This document shows positions 30,521 to 40,900 of a stretch of 64,000 bases of DNA, piece after piece. This stretch comes from Tepidibacter formicigenes DSM 15518. GTDB taxonomy: Bacteria; Bacillota; Clostridia; Peptostreptococcales; Peptostreptococcaceae. Position 1 is the first letter of the stretch. Each line of letters opens with the position of its first letter. Made by a program: the position numbers and the translations under genes. The notes under the pieces were generated by a model. The model was not told where the DNA came from. It saw nothing but the letters and a program-made list of their open reading frames with translations, and ran no database searches. The DNA lies in the NCBI RefSeq assembly GCF_900142235.1, contig NZ_FRAE01000005.1:1-64000 (forward strand). The letters run 5' to 3'.

Positions 30521-31300
30521 TGGGTTGATGAATTTAAATCAGTTAAGTCAGCAGCTGCTGCTATGTCTTTTATATTTTGTAATGCTGATAAAGGGACTAT
30601 TTTAGATATTGTTGAAAATAGAAAATTACATTTTCTTGAAAAATATTTCTTAAGATACTAAAAAAAAGCTCGTTATTCTGTTAAAAGAATTGTTATGGAT
30701 ATGTATTCACCATATATGACACTTGTTAAAAAGCTATTTCCAAAAGCTAAAATTGTAATAGATAGATTCCATATAATTCAGCTTTTTCATAGAGCTTTTA
30801 ATAAAACTCGTATAAAACTTATGAACTCTGATGATAAGAATTATTATAAATATAAAAAATATTGGAAATTGCTCTTGAAAGATGCCTCTAAAGTAGATTA
30901 TGTTAAAATGAGTTTTCATCGTAGTTTTAAGAAGAATATGCGAGAAATAGATATTATTAATTACTTACTAGACCAAAATTCTGAACTAAAAGCTTCATAC
31001 AACCTTTATCAAAGTATTTTACATGCTGTTAAAACAAAAAATTATCAGTTACTTGAGAGCATTCTTAACAATAATCATTCAGATATATCTAATTACATGA
31101 AAACATCTATTAAATCTATTAAAAAGTATAAAGACTATATAAAAAATACATTTAAATGCGATTATACAAATGGATTAATCGAAGGAATTAATAATAAAAT
31201 TAAGGTAATAAAAAGGATTTCATTTGGCTACAAAAGCTTTTTTCATTTCAAGAATAGAATACTTATAAGTCAAGATTTACTAAAGTTAAAAGCCGTCTAA
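30521..31300 (+). pseudogene. ISL3-family transposase, truncated and with an internal stop
   Basis: The frame begins in the DDE domain (WVDEFKSVKS), runs through DIVENRKLHFLEKYFLRY, meets a TAA at 30659-30661 and continues KKARYSVKRIVMDMYSPYM to 31300. FLRYSKKA is expected at the stop, so a single base change (TCA to TAA) explains it. The catalytic region VMDMYSPYM, FHIIQLF and the C-terminal TNGLIEGINNKIKVIKR identify the family. With the N-terminus gone it is inactive. Confidence 0.88.
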
Positions 31301-31372
31301 AACCTATTCGGTTTTAAACGGCCAACAATTAACTTTGTGATTCTCTTTACCAACACTATTTGACAAAGAGCC
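30521..31372 (+). mobile_element. ISL3-family insertion sequence remnant
   Basis: The right end is intact, including the terminal repeat ending TTTGACAAAGAGCC (31359-31372), which matches ISL3-type ends, but the left end and transposase N-terminus are missing; no matching left repeat was found around 30480-30520. It cannot move by itself. Confidence 0.8.
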
Positions 31373-31628
31373 TTTATTAAATAAATCTAGTCTTATATAA
31401 ATAAAAATCATCACTTTTCTTGATTAAAAATTTGAAGTTTACACAAATTTATTTATAGACTCTCTTCTACATTTTTCAATCACTATTTTCCTCCTTAATA
31501 ATTTATTTTTATATTTATTTATAGAATTTTAAATTGAAAATTATATTACTTTGCACATATTAATATCTCACTAAATCTCTTTCATTTATGTTTAATAAAA
31601 TGGATTTGTTTTTTTATATTCTAATTTT
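31373..31628. other. AT-rich region after the IS remnant
   Basis: No gene is visible. TTTATTAA follows the IS end directly and could be half of a target duplication, but the partner on the left is lost. Confidence 0.3.
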
Positions 31629-31666
31629 AAAGCTCCTAGAATGATCGATCCTCTAGGAGCTTGTTT
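31629..31666 (-). terminator. Terminator downstream of the repeat lipoprotein gene
   Basis: Stem AAGCTCCTAGA / TCTAGGAGCTT around a loop containing GATCGATC. T runs exist on both sides; the minus-strand lipoprotein gene ending at 31755 is the nearest user. Confidence 0.7.
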
Positions 31667-31754
31667 TTATGTAATAATTATTTAAAAACATACTTTTACA
31701 TTTATCTTTATACTTAAAATACATATAATTTAAATAAACCAAAATTATAATTTA

Positions 31755-33044
31755 TTACTTTTTCTCAAAATTATTAACCTTCGTAATTCCTTTTAACTCC
31801 CAAGTATTAGTTTTACTATTTAAACTGTATTCTATATATACATCTCCTAAAATTGTTTCGCTAGAACCTTTTAATTCTAAATGAGTTAACAATACAATAG
31901 TATTGCCATAATAAAAAGGTGTTTTTTTATTAATTTGTATATTTTGTATTTCACCTTCTTCAATTATCCAATAATTTCCCCAAAAACCACCTTGATACAT
32001 GAATTTGTTTCCTACAACATCTTTTTTTATAGTATCAATATCATTGGTCATATCTTTCAACAACGTAAAACTAAAAGGCTTAGGTGTATCTATTTTTTCC
32101 AACTTCCAGCCATGGCTTTCATCATACTTAAAAGCAAGATTAATAATTCCTTTAACTCTTATATTTTCTTTTTCTAATTCTATTTCAGCCTTCACATTAT
32201 CAGTGTATCCATTCAAATCAGTATTTTGCTCTATTATATTAATTTTCTTAATTTCTTTTTCATTATCAATATCCCAATAATAATCCCAAGAATCTCCATA
32301 TTCTATATTTTGTATATAATTCGGTATAGATTTATATACAAGCATATTCTTTATAGTGTTGTTCCCAACACCTGATAGAAGTTTCTTCTCTGCCTTTGTC
32401 ATCTTGATACTATCTATGTTCCATTTATTTTCATAGACATTAAAACTACATTTTAAATTTATATCTGCATTTAATTCCTCTGTATCATTTTTAGAAATTA
32501 ATTCAATACTAATATCATCTTTCATTTCTTCTTTATTAGTTTTTCTATCCTTTATAATTAGTTTCTTAATTTCATCTTCCTTTTTAATACCCCAAGTTAT
32601 ATATCTATCTGCATTATTATATTCAAGATAAGAACCTTCAAGTAATTTTTTTATATCTTTTTCTTGAAGCAATTTTTCGAGTTTTAATTTGATAAGATTA
32701 TCATCTACACTTTGGATATTCTGTATTTTCCATCCTTGTTCCGGTATATATTTATAACTAATTCTTATCTTATCTTTAATATTAATAAATTCTTTATTTA
32801 ATACTATATCTCCTAAAATTATATAACTTCTTTCTTGTTTGTTTACTTCCTTTTCAGTTATATTAAAAGTTTGAATTTCTTTAATAGAACTAATTTTATA
32901 TTCGCCATATTTATTATAATAAGACTTCCCAACCATATCTTGTTTTGTTTCTTGTACACTAGGAATAGATGTTTTACACCCTACAAGTATAAAAGCTACC
33001 ATTGCTAATAAAAATGATACAATGATATTCTTTTTTCTTATCAT
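31755..33044 (-). CDS. Lipoprotein built of four related beta repeats, unknown function
   Basis: 429 residues from the ATG at 33044, which has AGGTGG at suitable distance (a GTG at 33053 lies inside that site). The signal helix ends in LVGC (Cys23), a lipobox. The rest contains four similar units, each a beta hairpin ending in a W-K/L-[IE] pattern: GWKIQNIQSV (near 108), KWNIDSIKM (near 214), GWKLEKIDT (near 312) and TWELKGITK (near 417). This suggests internal duplication of an NTF2/DUF4878-like domain. Function unknown. It follows a membrane protein gene by about 17 bases in an apparent operon. Confidence 0.7.
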   Translation of the reverse strand: MIRKKNIIVSFLLAMVAFILVGCKTSIPSVQETKQDMVGKSYYNKYGEYKISSIKEIQTFNITEKEVNKQERSYIILGDIVLNKEFINIKDKIRISYKYIPEQGWKIQNIQSVDDNLIKLKLEKLLQEKDIKKLLEGSYLEYNNADRYITWGIKKEDEIKKLIIKDRKTNKEEMKDDISIELISKNDTEELNADINLKCSFNVYENKWNIDSIKMTKAEKKLLSGVGNNTIKNMLVYKSIPNYIQNIEYGDSWDYYWDIDNEKEIKKINIIEQNTDLNGYTDNVKAEIELEKENIRVKGIINLAFKYDESHGWKLEKIDTPKPFSFTLLKDMTNDIDTIKKDVVGNKFMYQGGFWGNYWIIEEGEIQNIQINKKTPFYYGNTIVLLTHLELKGSSETILGDVYIEYSLNSKTNTWELKGITKVNNFEKK

Positions 33045-33061
33045 ATTTTCCACCTACTTAA

Positions 33062-33958
33062 TTAAATTTTTAAAAATATAAATTCTCCCATTTTTTTTAT
33101 AAACTTTTTAAAATGTTCTTTTACATCTTTTGATACTACATTTAATAGTTTGTCAGGCTTGCATATACCAAAAGATACTGATAAAAAAGAAATTACAGAA
33201 AATGCAATTAGACCATAACTTTTTTCTCCATACCATGTATTATTAGCAATATTAATATTGTTCATAGTTCCTATTAACATAGATAAACAACCCACTATTT
33301 TCATTACTAGCGCTAATTGTTCATTTGAATCAACATTAGGATTTTCATGGATTTTATAACTTAGAGTTGCCCATAATATTAAAAATACAATCGGAAATCC
33401 AAAACTTATAAAGCCACTTACTAACCCTAAAAGTCCCAACATAACAATATAAATATATAAAGCAGCATAATCAATTTCTTTGACTTTCTTTGCTATCCAC
33501 CAAATTCCTGTACCTATTCCCATAAAAGTCTGTCCTAATCTAGTCAAAAACTCTACTAAATTCCCTGTTCCAAAAGATGATGAAAGACCTGTAGCTAAAT
33601 TAAAAGCATTAAAAAACATGTCAAATACAGAAAAGAAAAATGGTGTACCTAACCATATTAACCAACCAAATATAAAAGTAATTACAGCTAAAATAACAGG
33701 TATAGTTACAAGCATATAATATAAACCGTTTACTAAAAAATGTACAATCACAATAGATACTACTATTATTCCTGACTTTGCAAGCATACTATCAAAACTG
33801 AATCCTTGGCTAACAAAAACAGGTATCATAAAAAGAAATACTAATACATACAGCACCCCTAATATAGCTGAACCACTTTGAAGTTTTGCCAACCAACTTC
33901 CCAAAGCCAATGATTTTTTTGCTTGACCTTGATTTTCTTCTGAAAATATTTCACTCAT
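33062..33958 (-). CDS. Multi-pass membrane protein, unknown function
   Basis: 298 residues with about seven hydrophobic helices (about 28-50, 60-82, 82-108, 118-138, 165-190, 222-240, 252-270), a glutamine/serine-rich N-terminal tail and a lysine-rich C-terminal tail. I do not recognise a transporter motif. AGGAGG site at good distance. First gene of a pair with the repeat lipoprotein, so the two may form a cell-envelope complex. Confidence 0.65.
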   Translation of the reverse strand: MSEIFSEENQGQAKKSLALGSWLAKLQSGSAILGVLYVLVFLFMIPVFVSQGFSFDSMLAKSGIIVVSIVIVHFLVNGLYYMLVTIPVILAVITFIFGWLIWLGTPFFFSVFDMFFNAFNLATGLSSSFGTGNLVEFLTRLGQTFMGIGTGIWWIAKKVKEIDYAALYIYIVMLGLLGLVSGFISFGFPIVFLILWATLSYKIHENPNVDSNEQLALVMKIVGCLSMLIGTMNNINIANNTWYGEKSYGLIAFSVISFLSVSFGICKPDKLLNVVSKDVKEHFKKFIKKMGEFIFLKI

Positions 33959-34185
33959 ATGATAATTCCTCCTTTTTTATATTATAAATATTAGTTCAAA
34001 ACAAAATAAGATTTACTCTTAAAAATATAATCACTTTGTCAAGGTAATATTTTCTTTTTTTACATAATACAAATATATTTTACATTATTTTAAATAGAAA
34101 TTCTATATGTAGAACCTATTTATTGTATACAAAAGAAATATCAATAGATAATATATTTAATTTTGAAAATCCTAATAAAATAAAT
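33959..34185. other. Upstream region of the membrane protein-lipoprotein pair
   Basis: Contains TTGACA on the minus strand near 34040 with AT-rich sequence downstream, a possible promoter, but no clear -10. Short plus-strand frames from 34123 lack coding character. Confidence 0.35.
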
Positions 34186-34224
34186 AGGAATAGTGTGCAT
34201 TGTGTTTGCACTCTATTCCCTTAT
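34186..34224 (-). terminator. Candidate terminator of the ion-channel gene
   Basis: GGAATAGAGTG / CACACTATTCC arms around an 11-base loop, followed on the minus strand by TATTTATTTT, about 100 bases after the channel stop codon. Confidence 0.6.
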
Positions 34225-34321
34225 GCTGTAGCTGTTGCCATGGCCTTTTTATTAAAACAAATAAAAATTTACACTTTAATTTATTTTCACAATTTATACA
34301 TATACTACATTTTATTCTATA

Positions 34322-35941
34322 TTATTCCAGAAATTTTTTAGATAAACTTACTAAAAATGCTGATGAAAGAAATATTCCTATTAATCCTTCAAAACCGGCA
34401 ATAAGTTTAATTATATATTGAGGTGATATATCTCCATATCCTATAGTTGTAAAAGTTATAATTGAAAAATACAAAATATTACCGAGTTTACACCATGTAT
34501 TTTTTTCTAGAAACTTACTAAATAATAAATTCAATTGATTTTTTTCATAATAGTCATATAGTAATGAAAAAGTATTTTTACTTGCAATAGCACTTTCATT
34601 ATATTCTAAATGATTTGGAAATAAACAATATATAAAAAAAGAACAAAGAATTACTAAACCTATACTTATAAGGTTTCTTTTCCAACTAGTAAAATACTTT
34701 GTTGTTTTTTCAATAATACAACTCATAATTAGATCAACTTGTTTGAAAAACTTTTCTTTAGAAAAAGACATATTTTTTACTAATTCTCTTTTTTCTAATC
34801 TCTCATATTTTTTATATAAATAATAAGTACATAAATACGGTTCTAATTTTCCATTTTCCTTATATATTTGACTTGCATAAAATAAAGTCCATTTATTAGC
34901 TTTATTTAATGAATCAATATTATTTTTTAAATATGATTCATATATGTTTATATCTTTATCTAATATAAAAACCTTAAACTTATCTTTTTCTAACATTTCA
35001 TAATCTAAATAACATTTTCCATGAAAATTTGTTCTATAAAATATAATTTTACCTTTTACTTTTTCCTCATAATCAAGCTTTAAATCAACCCATTCATAAA
35101 AATTTGAGTTTGAAAAATTTAGTATTGAGTTATCATTTAATTTGATATCCTTAAAACGTGAAAAACTTTTAATCGTAGCTTCTGTAAAATTACATAAGCT
35201 ATTAAGAGTAATATTTATAAAATTTAATTCTTTTTGAAAAGTAGCCTTATAAAAATCAAGTTCTTTTTGAAATAAAGAATCTATTATTTCAAACTTTTTC
35301 TCATAAATAGTATTTTTAAAAGACATCTTAATTTCAAAAATACATTCTTTAAATGTAACATCATCTTTAAATTTAGAATCATCAAAATTTATATAATTTT
35401 CTAATTTACAATCTTTTTTAAGACAAAAATCACATTCTTTAAAAGCAATACCATATTCAAATTCACATTTTCTAAATACCAATGTATCTTTAAATATACA
35501 ATTTTTAAAATATAACTCAGTTTTAAAAGTCAGATTATAAAAACTTATGTCATTAAATATACAATTTCTAAATCCTACATAATACTCATTCTCAAAAATA
35601 TCTACATAAATACTTTTTTTTAAAATGAAATCTTCAAGAAATATTAAGTTACAAATTTTCAAGTGAGAAGTTATAAACGCATTTGATTCATCTATTATAT
35701 AATCAGATGTTATTATAGCTCCAATATTTTTATTGCACGTTTTATTTGTACCACCATACTTTTGTAAAAATTCATTAACTTCTTCTTTATTTCTCAAGAT
35801 ATAATATTTAAATTTAATATTTTCATCTTCTTTATTAGATTCTATATAAATAAAATCTTCATTCAATAACTCTTTAGAATTTATTAAATTTTTGTCTATA
35901 TCACTGTATTTATATATGTGTTTTTCTTTAGCTAAATACAT
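34322..35941 (-). CDS. Potassium-channel-like protein with pentapeptide-type repeats
   Basis: 539 residues from the ATG at 35941 (AGGAGG 6 bases upstream; a longer frame to 36004 has no such site). After an N-terminal domain (1-100) come pentapeptide-like repeats (about 100-260), seen as FRNCIFND, FKNCIFKD, FRKCEFEY, FKECDF and FKECIFEI. The C-terminal third has a membrane helix (about 427-447), a pore loop with the K+ selectivity-filter sequence TTIGYGDISP (about 498-507) and a last helix (about 512-532). This is a two-helix channel subunit, likely tetrameric, with a cytoplasmic repeat domain that may sense or dock. Gating signal unknown. Confidence 0.85.
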   Translation of the reverse strand: MYLAKEKHIYKYSDIDKNLINSKELLNEDFIYIESNKEDENIKFKYYILRNKEEVNEFLQKYGGTNKTCNKNIGAIITSDYIIDESNAFITSHLKICNLIFLEDFILKKSIYVDIFENEYYVGFRNCIFNDISFYNLTFKTELYFKNCIFKDTLVFRKCEFEYGIAFKECDFCLKKDCKLENYINFDDSKFKDDVTFKECIFEIKMSFKNTIYEKKFEIIDSLFQKELDFYKATFQKELNFINITLNSLCNFTEATIKSFSRFKDIKLNDNSILNFSNSNFYEWVDLKLDYEEKVKGKIIFYRTNFHGKCYLDYEMLEKDKFKVFILDKDINIYESYLKNNIDSLNKANKWTLFYASQIYKENGKLEPYLCTYYLYKKYERLEKRELVKNMSFSKEKFFKQVDLIMSCIIEKTTKYFTSWKRNLISIGLVILCSFFIYCLFPNHLEYNESAIASKNTFSLLYDYYEKNQLNLLFSKFLEKNTWCKLGNILYFSIITFTTIGYGDISPQYIIKLIAGFEGLIGIFLSSAFLVSLSKKFLE

Positions 35942-36119
35942 AGTTTGCCTCCTAATACTTGTAAAACATATATGTATATGATATATGAAAAAAAACATTT
36001 TCAAAAGTACTTTTTTGGAAATTCATAGCACTATGTAAAAATTTCTAACTTCATTTGCCATGGCAATAAAATAAAAACCTCAAATATATTCTTCATAAAT
36101 AAAATCACTATCTCAATCT

Positions 36120-36170
36120 GGCTAATATTAGGCATTTCCTAGCCTTTGGCTACTCACCCTAAAATTAGCC
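36120..36170. repeat. Hairpin motif, copy A
   Basis: Outer 13-base arms GGCTAATATTAGG / CCTAAAATTAGCC pair with one A-A mismatch; inner arms TAGCC / GGCTA enclose TTT. The internal loop has CATTTCC on one side and CTCA on the other. Strand of action is unknown. Confidence 0.7.
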
Positions 36171-36208
36171 TAGTCTTTGATTTATGAAAATATACTGCTA
36201 TATGCCAT

Positions 36209-36260
36209 GGCTAGTCTTAAGCATCTCCTAACCTTTTGGTTACTCAGCTTAACACTAGCC
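36209..36260. repeat. Hairpin motif, copy B
   Basis: Same design as copy A 89 bases away: arms GGCTAGTCTTAAG / CTTAACACTAGCC with a C-C mismatch at the same position, inner arms TAACC / GGTTA, internal loop CATCTCC and CTCA. Three base pairs differ from copy A on both arms together, keeping pairing. Confidence 0.7.
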
Positions 36261-36647
36261 AGTATCGTCATTATATAAAATTTTCATTGTACAAATATTA
36301 AGTAACATTATAAATATAGCTAACGCATCTATTGGTCTGTTGCCGCAATCCAACATTTATTTTATTCATTATATAAAGTTTTCTGAATATCCCTCGCCTA
36401 ATAGTGTCATCTGCCTTCGCTCCGATTATTCAAACAAATTTTTTTCTTTAGGGACAAATAGTAGGGTCAAAAATTTCTTTACATAATCTCCACTACATCA
36501 GATAAAATCAGCAAATACAAGGGTTATTCATAAAGTGTAGCCTTTTTTGGCTGCTATTTTTAGTTTATTAATATATGTCCAGTTGGATTTTGTTTTTATC
36601 TGAACCTATTTTTAGAAAGAAGAATATATATGAAAGCATAGTTAAAG
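36261..36647. other. Intergenic region without a gene
   Basis: No reading frame with coding character. Contains a small stem TAGCC/GGCTGC-like around 36538-36560 and GC-richer patches near 36395-36425 that look like decayed structured repeats. Confidence 0.35.
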
Positions 36648-36673
36648 CCTAGAGTTTTTTCTCTAGGCCTTAT
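36648..36673 (-). terminator. Hairpin after a decayed gene
   Basis: Stem AGCCTAGAG / CTCTAGGCCT around TTTTTT, next to the end of the pseudogene that finishes at 36678. T tails are short on both strands. Confidence 0.5.
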
Positions 36674-36677
36674 ATAT

Positions 36678-37027
36678 TTAAAGTACTTTTTGACTAGCAT
36701 TTTTTATATTTGGATTTTTAGTATTTTTATATAAGTATTCTATATACTTTTTATCTTCTATAATTTCTTTAAAGCTTTTTCCTTTGTATTTTCCGAATGG
36801 AATAATTATATCAGGTACTGTCTCTATTATCTCTTTGTTCCTTTCTATATTTTCTTTTTCTATAATTTCAATTATCTTTATAAAGTCTTTTATGAAGTAT
36901 TACTTCATCCATTGATTCTCTTTCACCATATTCTGGTGTAAGTTATTTACCATGGAAAAAATTATATCCAAGATCATCTTTTAAGTAAGTTGTTATACTT
37001 TCTATTACGTTTTGTTCTAATCATATC
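36678..37027 (-). pseudogene. Decayed gene with a GKYKGKSF (DUF3820-like) C-terminus
   Basis: Several frames must be joined. The last part reads IIPFGKYKGKSFKEIIED and ends ...NPNIKNASQKVL, resembling the small DUF3820/exonuclease X C-terminal-like domain. The first part (from about 37020) reads LEQNVIESITTYLKDDLGYN before a stop. Frame changes and stops between them show decay. Function of the intact gene is unknown. It lies downstream of the restriction island. Confidence 0.5.
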
Positions 37028-37223
37028 ATGACATCTCCCCCTGTTTTTTTATATTTAGCCCTTTATTATTTATCTTATTTATTTTAAATCCCCTTATTAA
37101 TATTTCTTCCTTATTATTTTAAAGTTCTATATTACTTATTTTATTCCTGTGATAAATATATAAAATATTAATACCTATTCTAAAAAATACTTTAATATAA
37201 GTTTTATGTTTTTAAATATTTAG

Positions 37224-37946
37224 TTATAAATCTCTTACAACATCTTCATCAAGAATTTCTTTTCTATTTTTCCAATCAGGCATAAGAACGCTTATGAAGT
37301 TATAAAATTTGCTGTTGTGGTTTCTATGTAAAAAATGAATTAATTCATGAAGAATTACATATTCAATACAATATTTTGGTGCTTTTATAAGTTCAAAGTT
37401 AAGAAGAATAATATTTTTATCTTCTACACAAGAACCCCATCTTGCCTTCATTGTTCTAATCATTATTTCAGGCTTTTTAACATTATATTTTTCTATGATA
37501 GGATAAACTTTATTCAGACATTCATTAAAAACTAAGTTTGCTTTTTTTCTTAACCATTTATCAAATAGTTGTTCTTTTCTTTTTTCATTTGATTTATCCT
37601 TTACATAAATGTATATATATCCTCTAAAATATTTTACATATTCTTCATTAGATTCAACTATTTTAAGCCTATATTGTTTTCCAAGATACTTAATTGATTC
37701 TCCACTTACAAATTCTATTTTTCTTCTTCTTTCTGGTTGAACATCTTTAAAATAATCAACATTTTTTAGTACCCATGGCGCTTTTTCTTTTACGAAGTTT
37801 AAAATAAAATCAATAGGTACTTTTTCATTAGCAGATATCATTATAGTCATATCTGGTTTTATATTTAAATTTATATTTTTAACTTTTTTTCTATGAAGTT
37901 CAAATTCTATAACCTTTTCATTATAGGTTATTGAGTATTTTTCCAT
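37224..37946 (-). CDS. YgjP/DUF45-family zinc metallopeptidase
   Basis: 240 residues. The zinc motif HELIH with a third ligand site in HELIHFLHRNHNSKFY (about residue 204-219) defines the DUF45/M48-like family. The N-terminal half is a beta-rich domain (YNEKVIEFELHRKKVKNINL) and MKARWGSCVEDKNIILLNF is also family-typical. It is 15 bases after hsdR and follows the same strand, an arrangement often seen with type I restriction systems; the role there is not known. Confidence 0.88.
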   Translation of the reverse strand: MEKYSITYNEKVIEFELHRKKVKNINLNIKPDMTIMISANEKVPIDFILNFVKEKAPWVLKNVDYFKDVQPERRRKIEFVSGESIKYLGKQYRLKIVESNEEYVKYFRGYIYIYVKDKSNEKRKEQLFDKWLRKKANLVFNECLNKVYPIIEKYNVKKPEIMIRTMKARWGSCVEDKNIILLNFELIKAPKYCIEYVILHELIHFLHRNHNSKFYNFISVLMPDWKNRKEILDEDVVRDL

Positions 37947-37961
37947 ATATCAATTACCACC

Positions 37962-40900
37962 TTAATATCTTCTAAGGGCTATGGTTTTAACATTCTCTAT
38001 AATTTTATCTATATCTTCAAAATCAATTTCAATGTCCTTTTCCTTAGAGTAGTCATATAAAAAATCGTCTATTTCTTGTGCTATACGGTTGTGAACCTGT
38101 GTATTGTCATGCCAATCTACCTTACTATATTCATTTATTATTTTGTCAACTTCATTAGCTATATATCCTATCTCTTCATCTGTCAAAATTAAACTATCAT
38201 TCTCAGGAGACATATATGTAGCTTCTTCATCTTGTACAACAAAACCTGTGCTTTCACATAGTATTTCCTTAATTACACCGTAGAATGCTTGAGCATGAGG
38301 ATTGTTTTTTATATTTTTAGGATAATTTTCTTTAGATGGTCCATTTCTAAAGTCATTCATTATATCATTCATTCTTTGTAGATATTCAGCTTCAGAAATC
38401 CTCTTATCTTTATACTCTTGTAGAGTTTCTTCTATCCTTTGTGAAAACTTTTTATAATACGCAGGGTTTTCATCCCATTTAGCATTAATTCTTTTTGAAA
38501 TTCTAGTTCTTATTGCATCTGCTTGTGCTCTTTTAGTATTAAGTCTTGCAAGTTCTTCTTCAAATCCTTTTTCGTCTAATATATCAACTGGATTAGTTAT
38601 ACGAATTACCTCTTCAGCAGATATATAATTATCCATTAGCTTTTGCATCTTTGCTTCATATTCTTTATAATCAATTGTATCTGAATATCTAAGCTTTATA
38701 CTTTTTCTAAGCTCTTGATAGAATTTTAAATCTTTCTTATATTTATTAAGTTCATCTTGACTTAATGCATTATAAACTTGTTCTGACTCAAGAGCAATAC
38801 CTAAATTTTTACTAAAATTACTAAGTAGACTATAAAATTCTTCTCTTAGTTCTTCATTAGCTAAAAATACTTCATATTCTTCTACATCATCTTTATTTTT
38901 TATTTTAGCAAACATGTTTACAAGTTCTGTATGATAATGTCTTAAAGTACCAATAATACTAATTACATCTCTAAGTGCTCCTTTTAAATCTTTTGGATCA
39001 AAGTTTTCAAGTCCAGCTCCTGAATACATATCCATGGCTTTATCCAATTTATCTAAAAGTCCACGATAATCTATTATAAAGCCATAATCCTTACCTTCAT
39101 ACAATCTATTAACACGAGCTATTGCTTGAAGTAATGTATGTTCTTTCATAGGCTTATCTACATATAAAACAGTAGCTCTAGGAGCATCAAAGCCAGTTAA
39201 AAGTTTGTCTACTACAATAAGAAAATCTAATTCATCTCCATTTATAAACTCATCCTTTATAGAATCTTCATAACTCTCTTCATTACCATATTTCTTCATC
39301 ATTTTATCCCAAAACTGTTTAACTTTATCCTTTGACTTTTGATCAACAGCTTCATAACCTTCTCTTTGGTCTGGTGGAGATATTACAACTGCACAATTTA
39401 AGTCTCCTAAATCTTCAAATGCTTCAAAATATCTAATAGCTTCAGTTTTACTATTAGTTGCAAGCATTGCTTTAAATTGTGAGCCTTGTGTTTTATAATT
39501 TCTCATAAAATGCTCATTAATATCAAAGGCTATCATACTTATCCTTTGATCTGATGAAGCTATTTTTTCAAATTTACTCCATTTTTTCATTACTTCATCT
39601 TTTTGCTTATCATTTAGATTTCTTGTTATCATTTCAAGACGATTATCTATAGCTTTTCTATTTACAGTTTGTTCAACCATTTTTCCTTCATACAAAAGTG
39701 GAAGAATTGCTTTATCTTTAACACCATCTGCAATAGTGTATTTATGAATTAGTTTTCCAAATTTAATCATTGTATTTTTTTCATTTTTCATAAGTGGAGT
39801 TCCAGTAAAACCTAAATAACATGCATTAGGAAATACTTTTTTCATCTTTATATGAAGCTCTCCATATTGAGTTCTATGGCTTTCATCTACAAGAACAAAA
39901 ATATCTCTTGATTTAACAGGATCTTGATTATTAGCAGCTTTATCAAATTTATGAACTAAAGTAGTTATAATATCTGCACTATTACTATCAATAAGCTCTA
40001 TTAAATGTTTTCCAGATGTTGCTCTATTTGCGCAAAGTCTTGTATGGTTAAACGTTTTGTGTATTTGCTTGTCTAGCTCTACTCTGTCTGTAACAACTAT
40101 TACCTTTGGATGACATTCTTTAAGCTGTGACAAAATATATTTTGCAAGCATTACCATTGTTAGAGACTTTCCTGATCCTTGTGTATGCCATATTACTCCT
40201 GATTGTCTATTTCCATTTTTATCATTTTCTTCAATAGTTTTGATAATTTCTTTTATTGCAAAGTACTGCTGATACCTTGTAACTTTCTTTACATCTTTAT
40301 CATATATTACGAAAAATTTTGTAAGTTCTAAAAGTCTTTCTGGATGAAATAAAGATACAATATTTTTGTCTTGGATTGTTGGTATTCTATCATTTACTAT
40401 TTTTTCAATTTTTTCATTTAGCCAACCTTCATTTTCTTCTTTCCAAACACTCCAAAATTTCTTAGGTGTAGCACATGTTGCGTATTTTGTTTCATTTTTA
40501 TTTGTAGACATTACTATTTGAATAAATTTAAAAAGCTGAGGTATATAGTCTTTTCCCTGATTTCTAATCATTTGACTAATACCTTGCTCCATTGATATAG
40601 ATGCTTTTTTACATTCAATTACTGCAAAAGGTATACCATTTACAAACAGTACTATATCTGGTCTTGCAGATGATTGTCCGTCTTCTTTTTCAACTGAAAA
40701 TTCTTCTACAACATGAAATACATTGTTATATGGTTCTTCCCAATCTATATACCTAATATTAAATGATTGTTTTTTTCCATCTGGAAGATCTTCTTGATAA
40801 CTTTTCCCAAGCATTAAAGTTTCATATATTTTTTCATTAGTTTTAACTAATCCATCTGTTAATGGTTCATCTATATCTAGTATTGCTTGATTTATATTTT

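Noticed and set aside
30521-31372. Active insertion sequence
   Set aside because: No left end, no transposase N-terminus and an internal stop codon.
34123-34421. Two short plus-strand frames near the channel gene
   Set aside because: They overlap a terminator hairpin and the channel 3' end and lack coding character.
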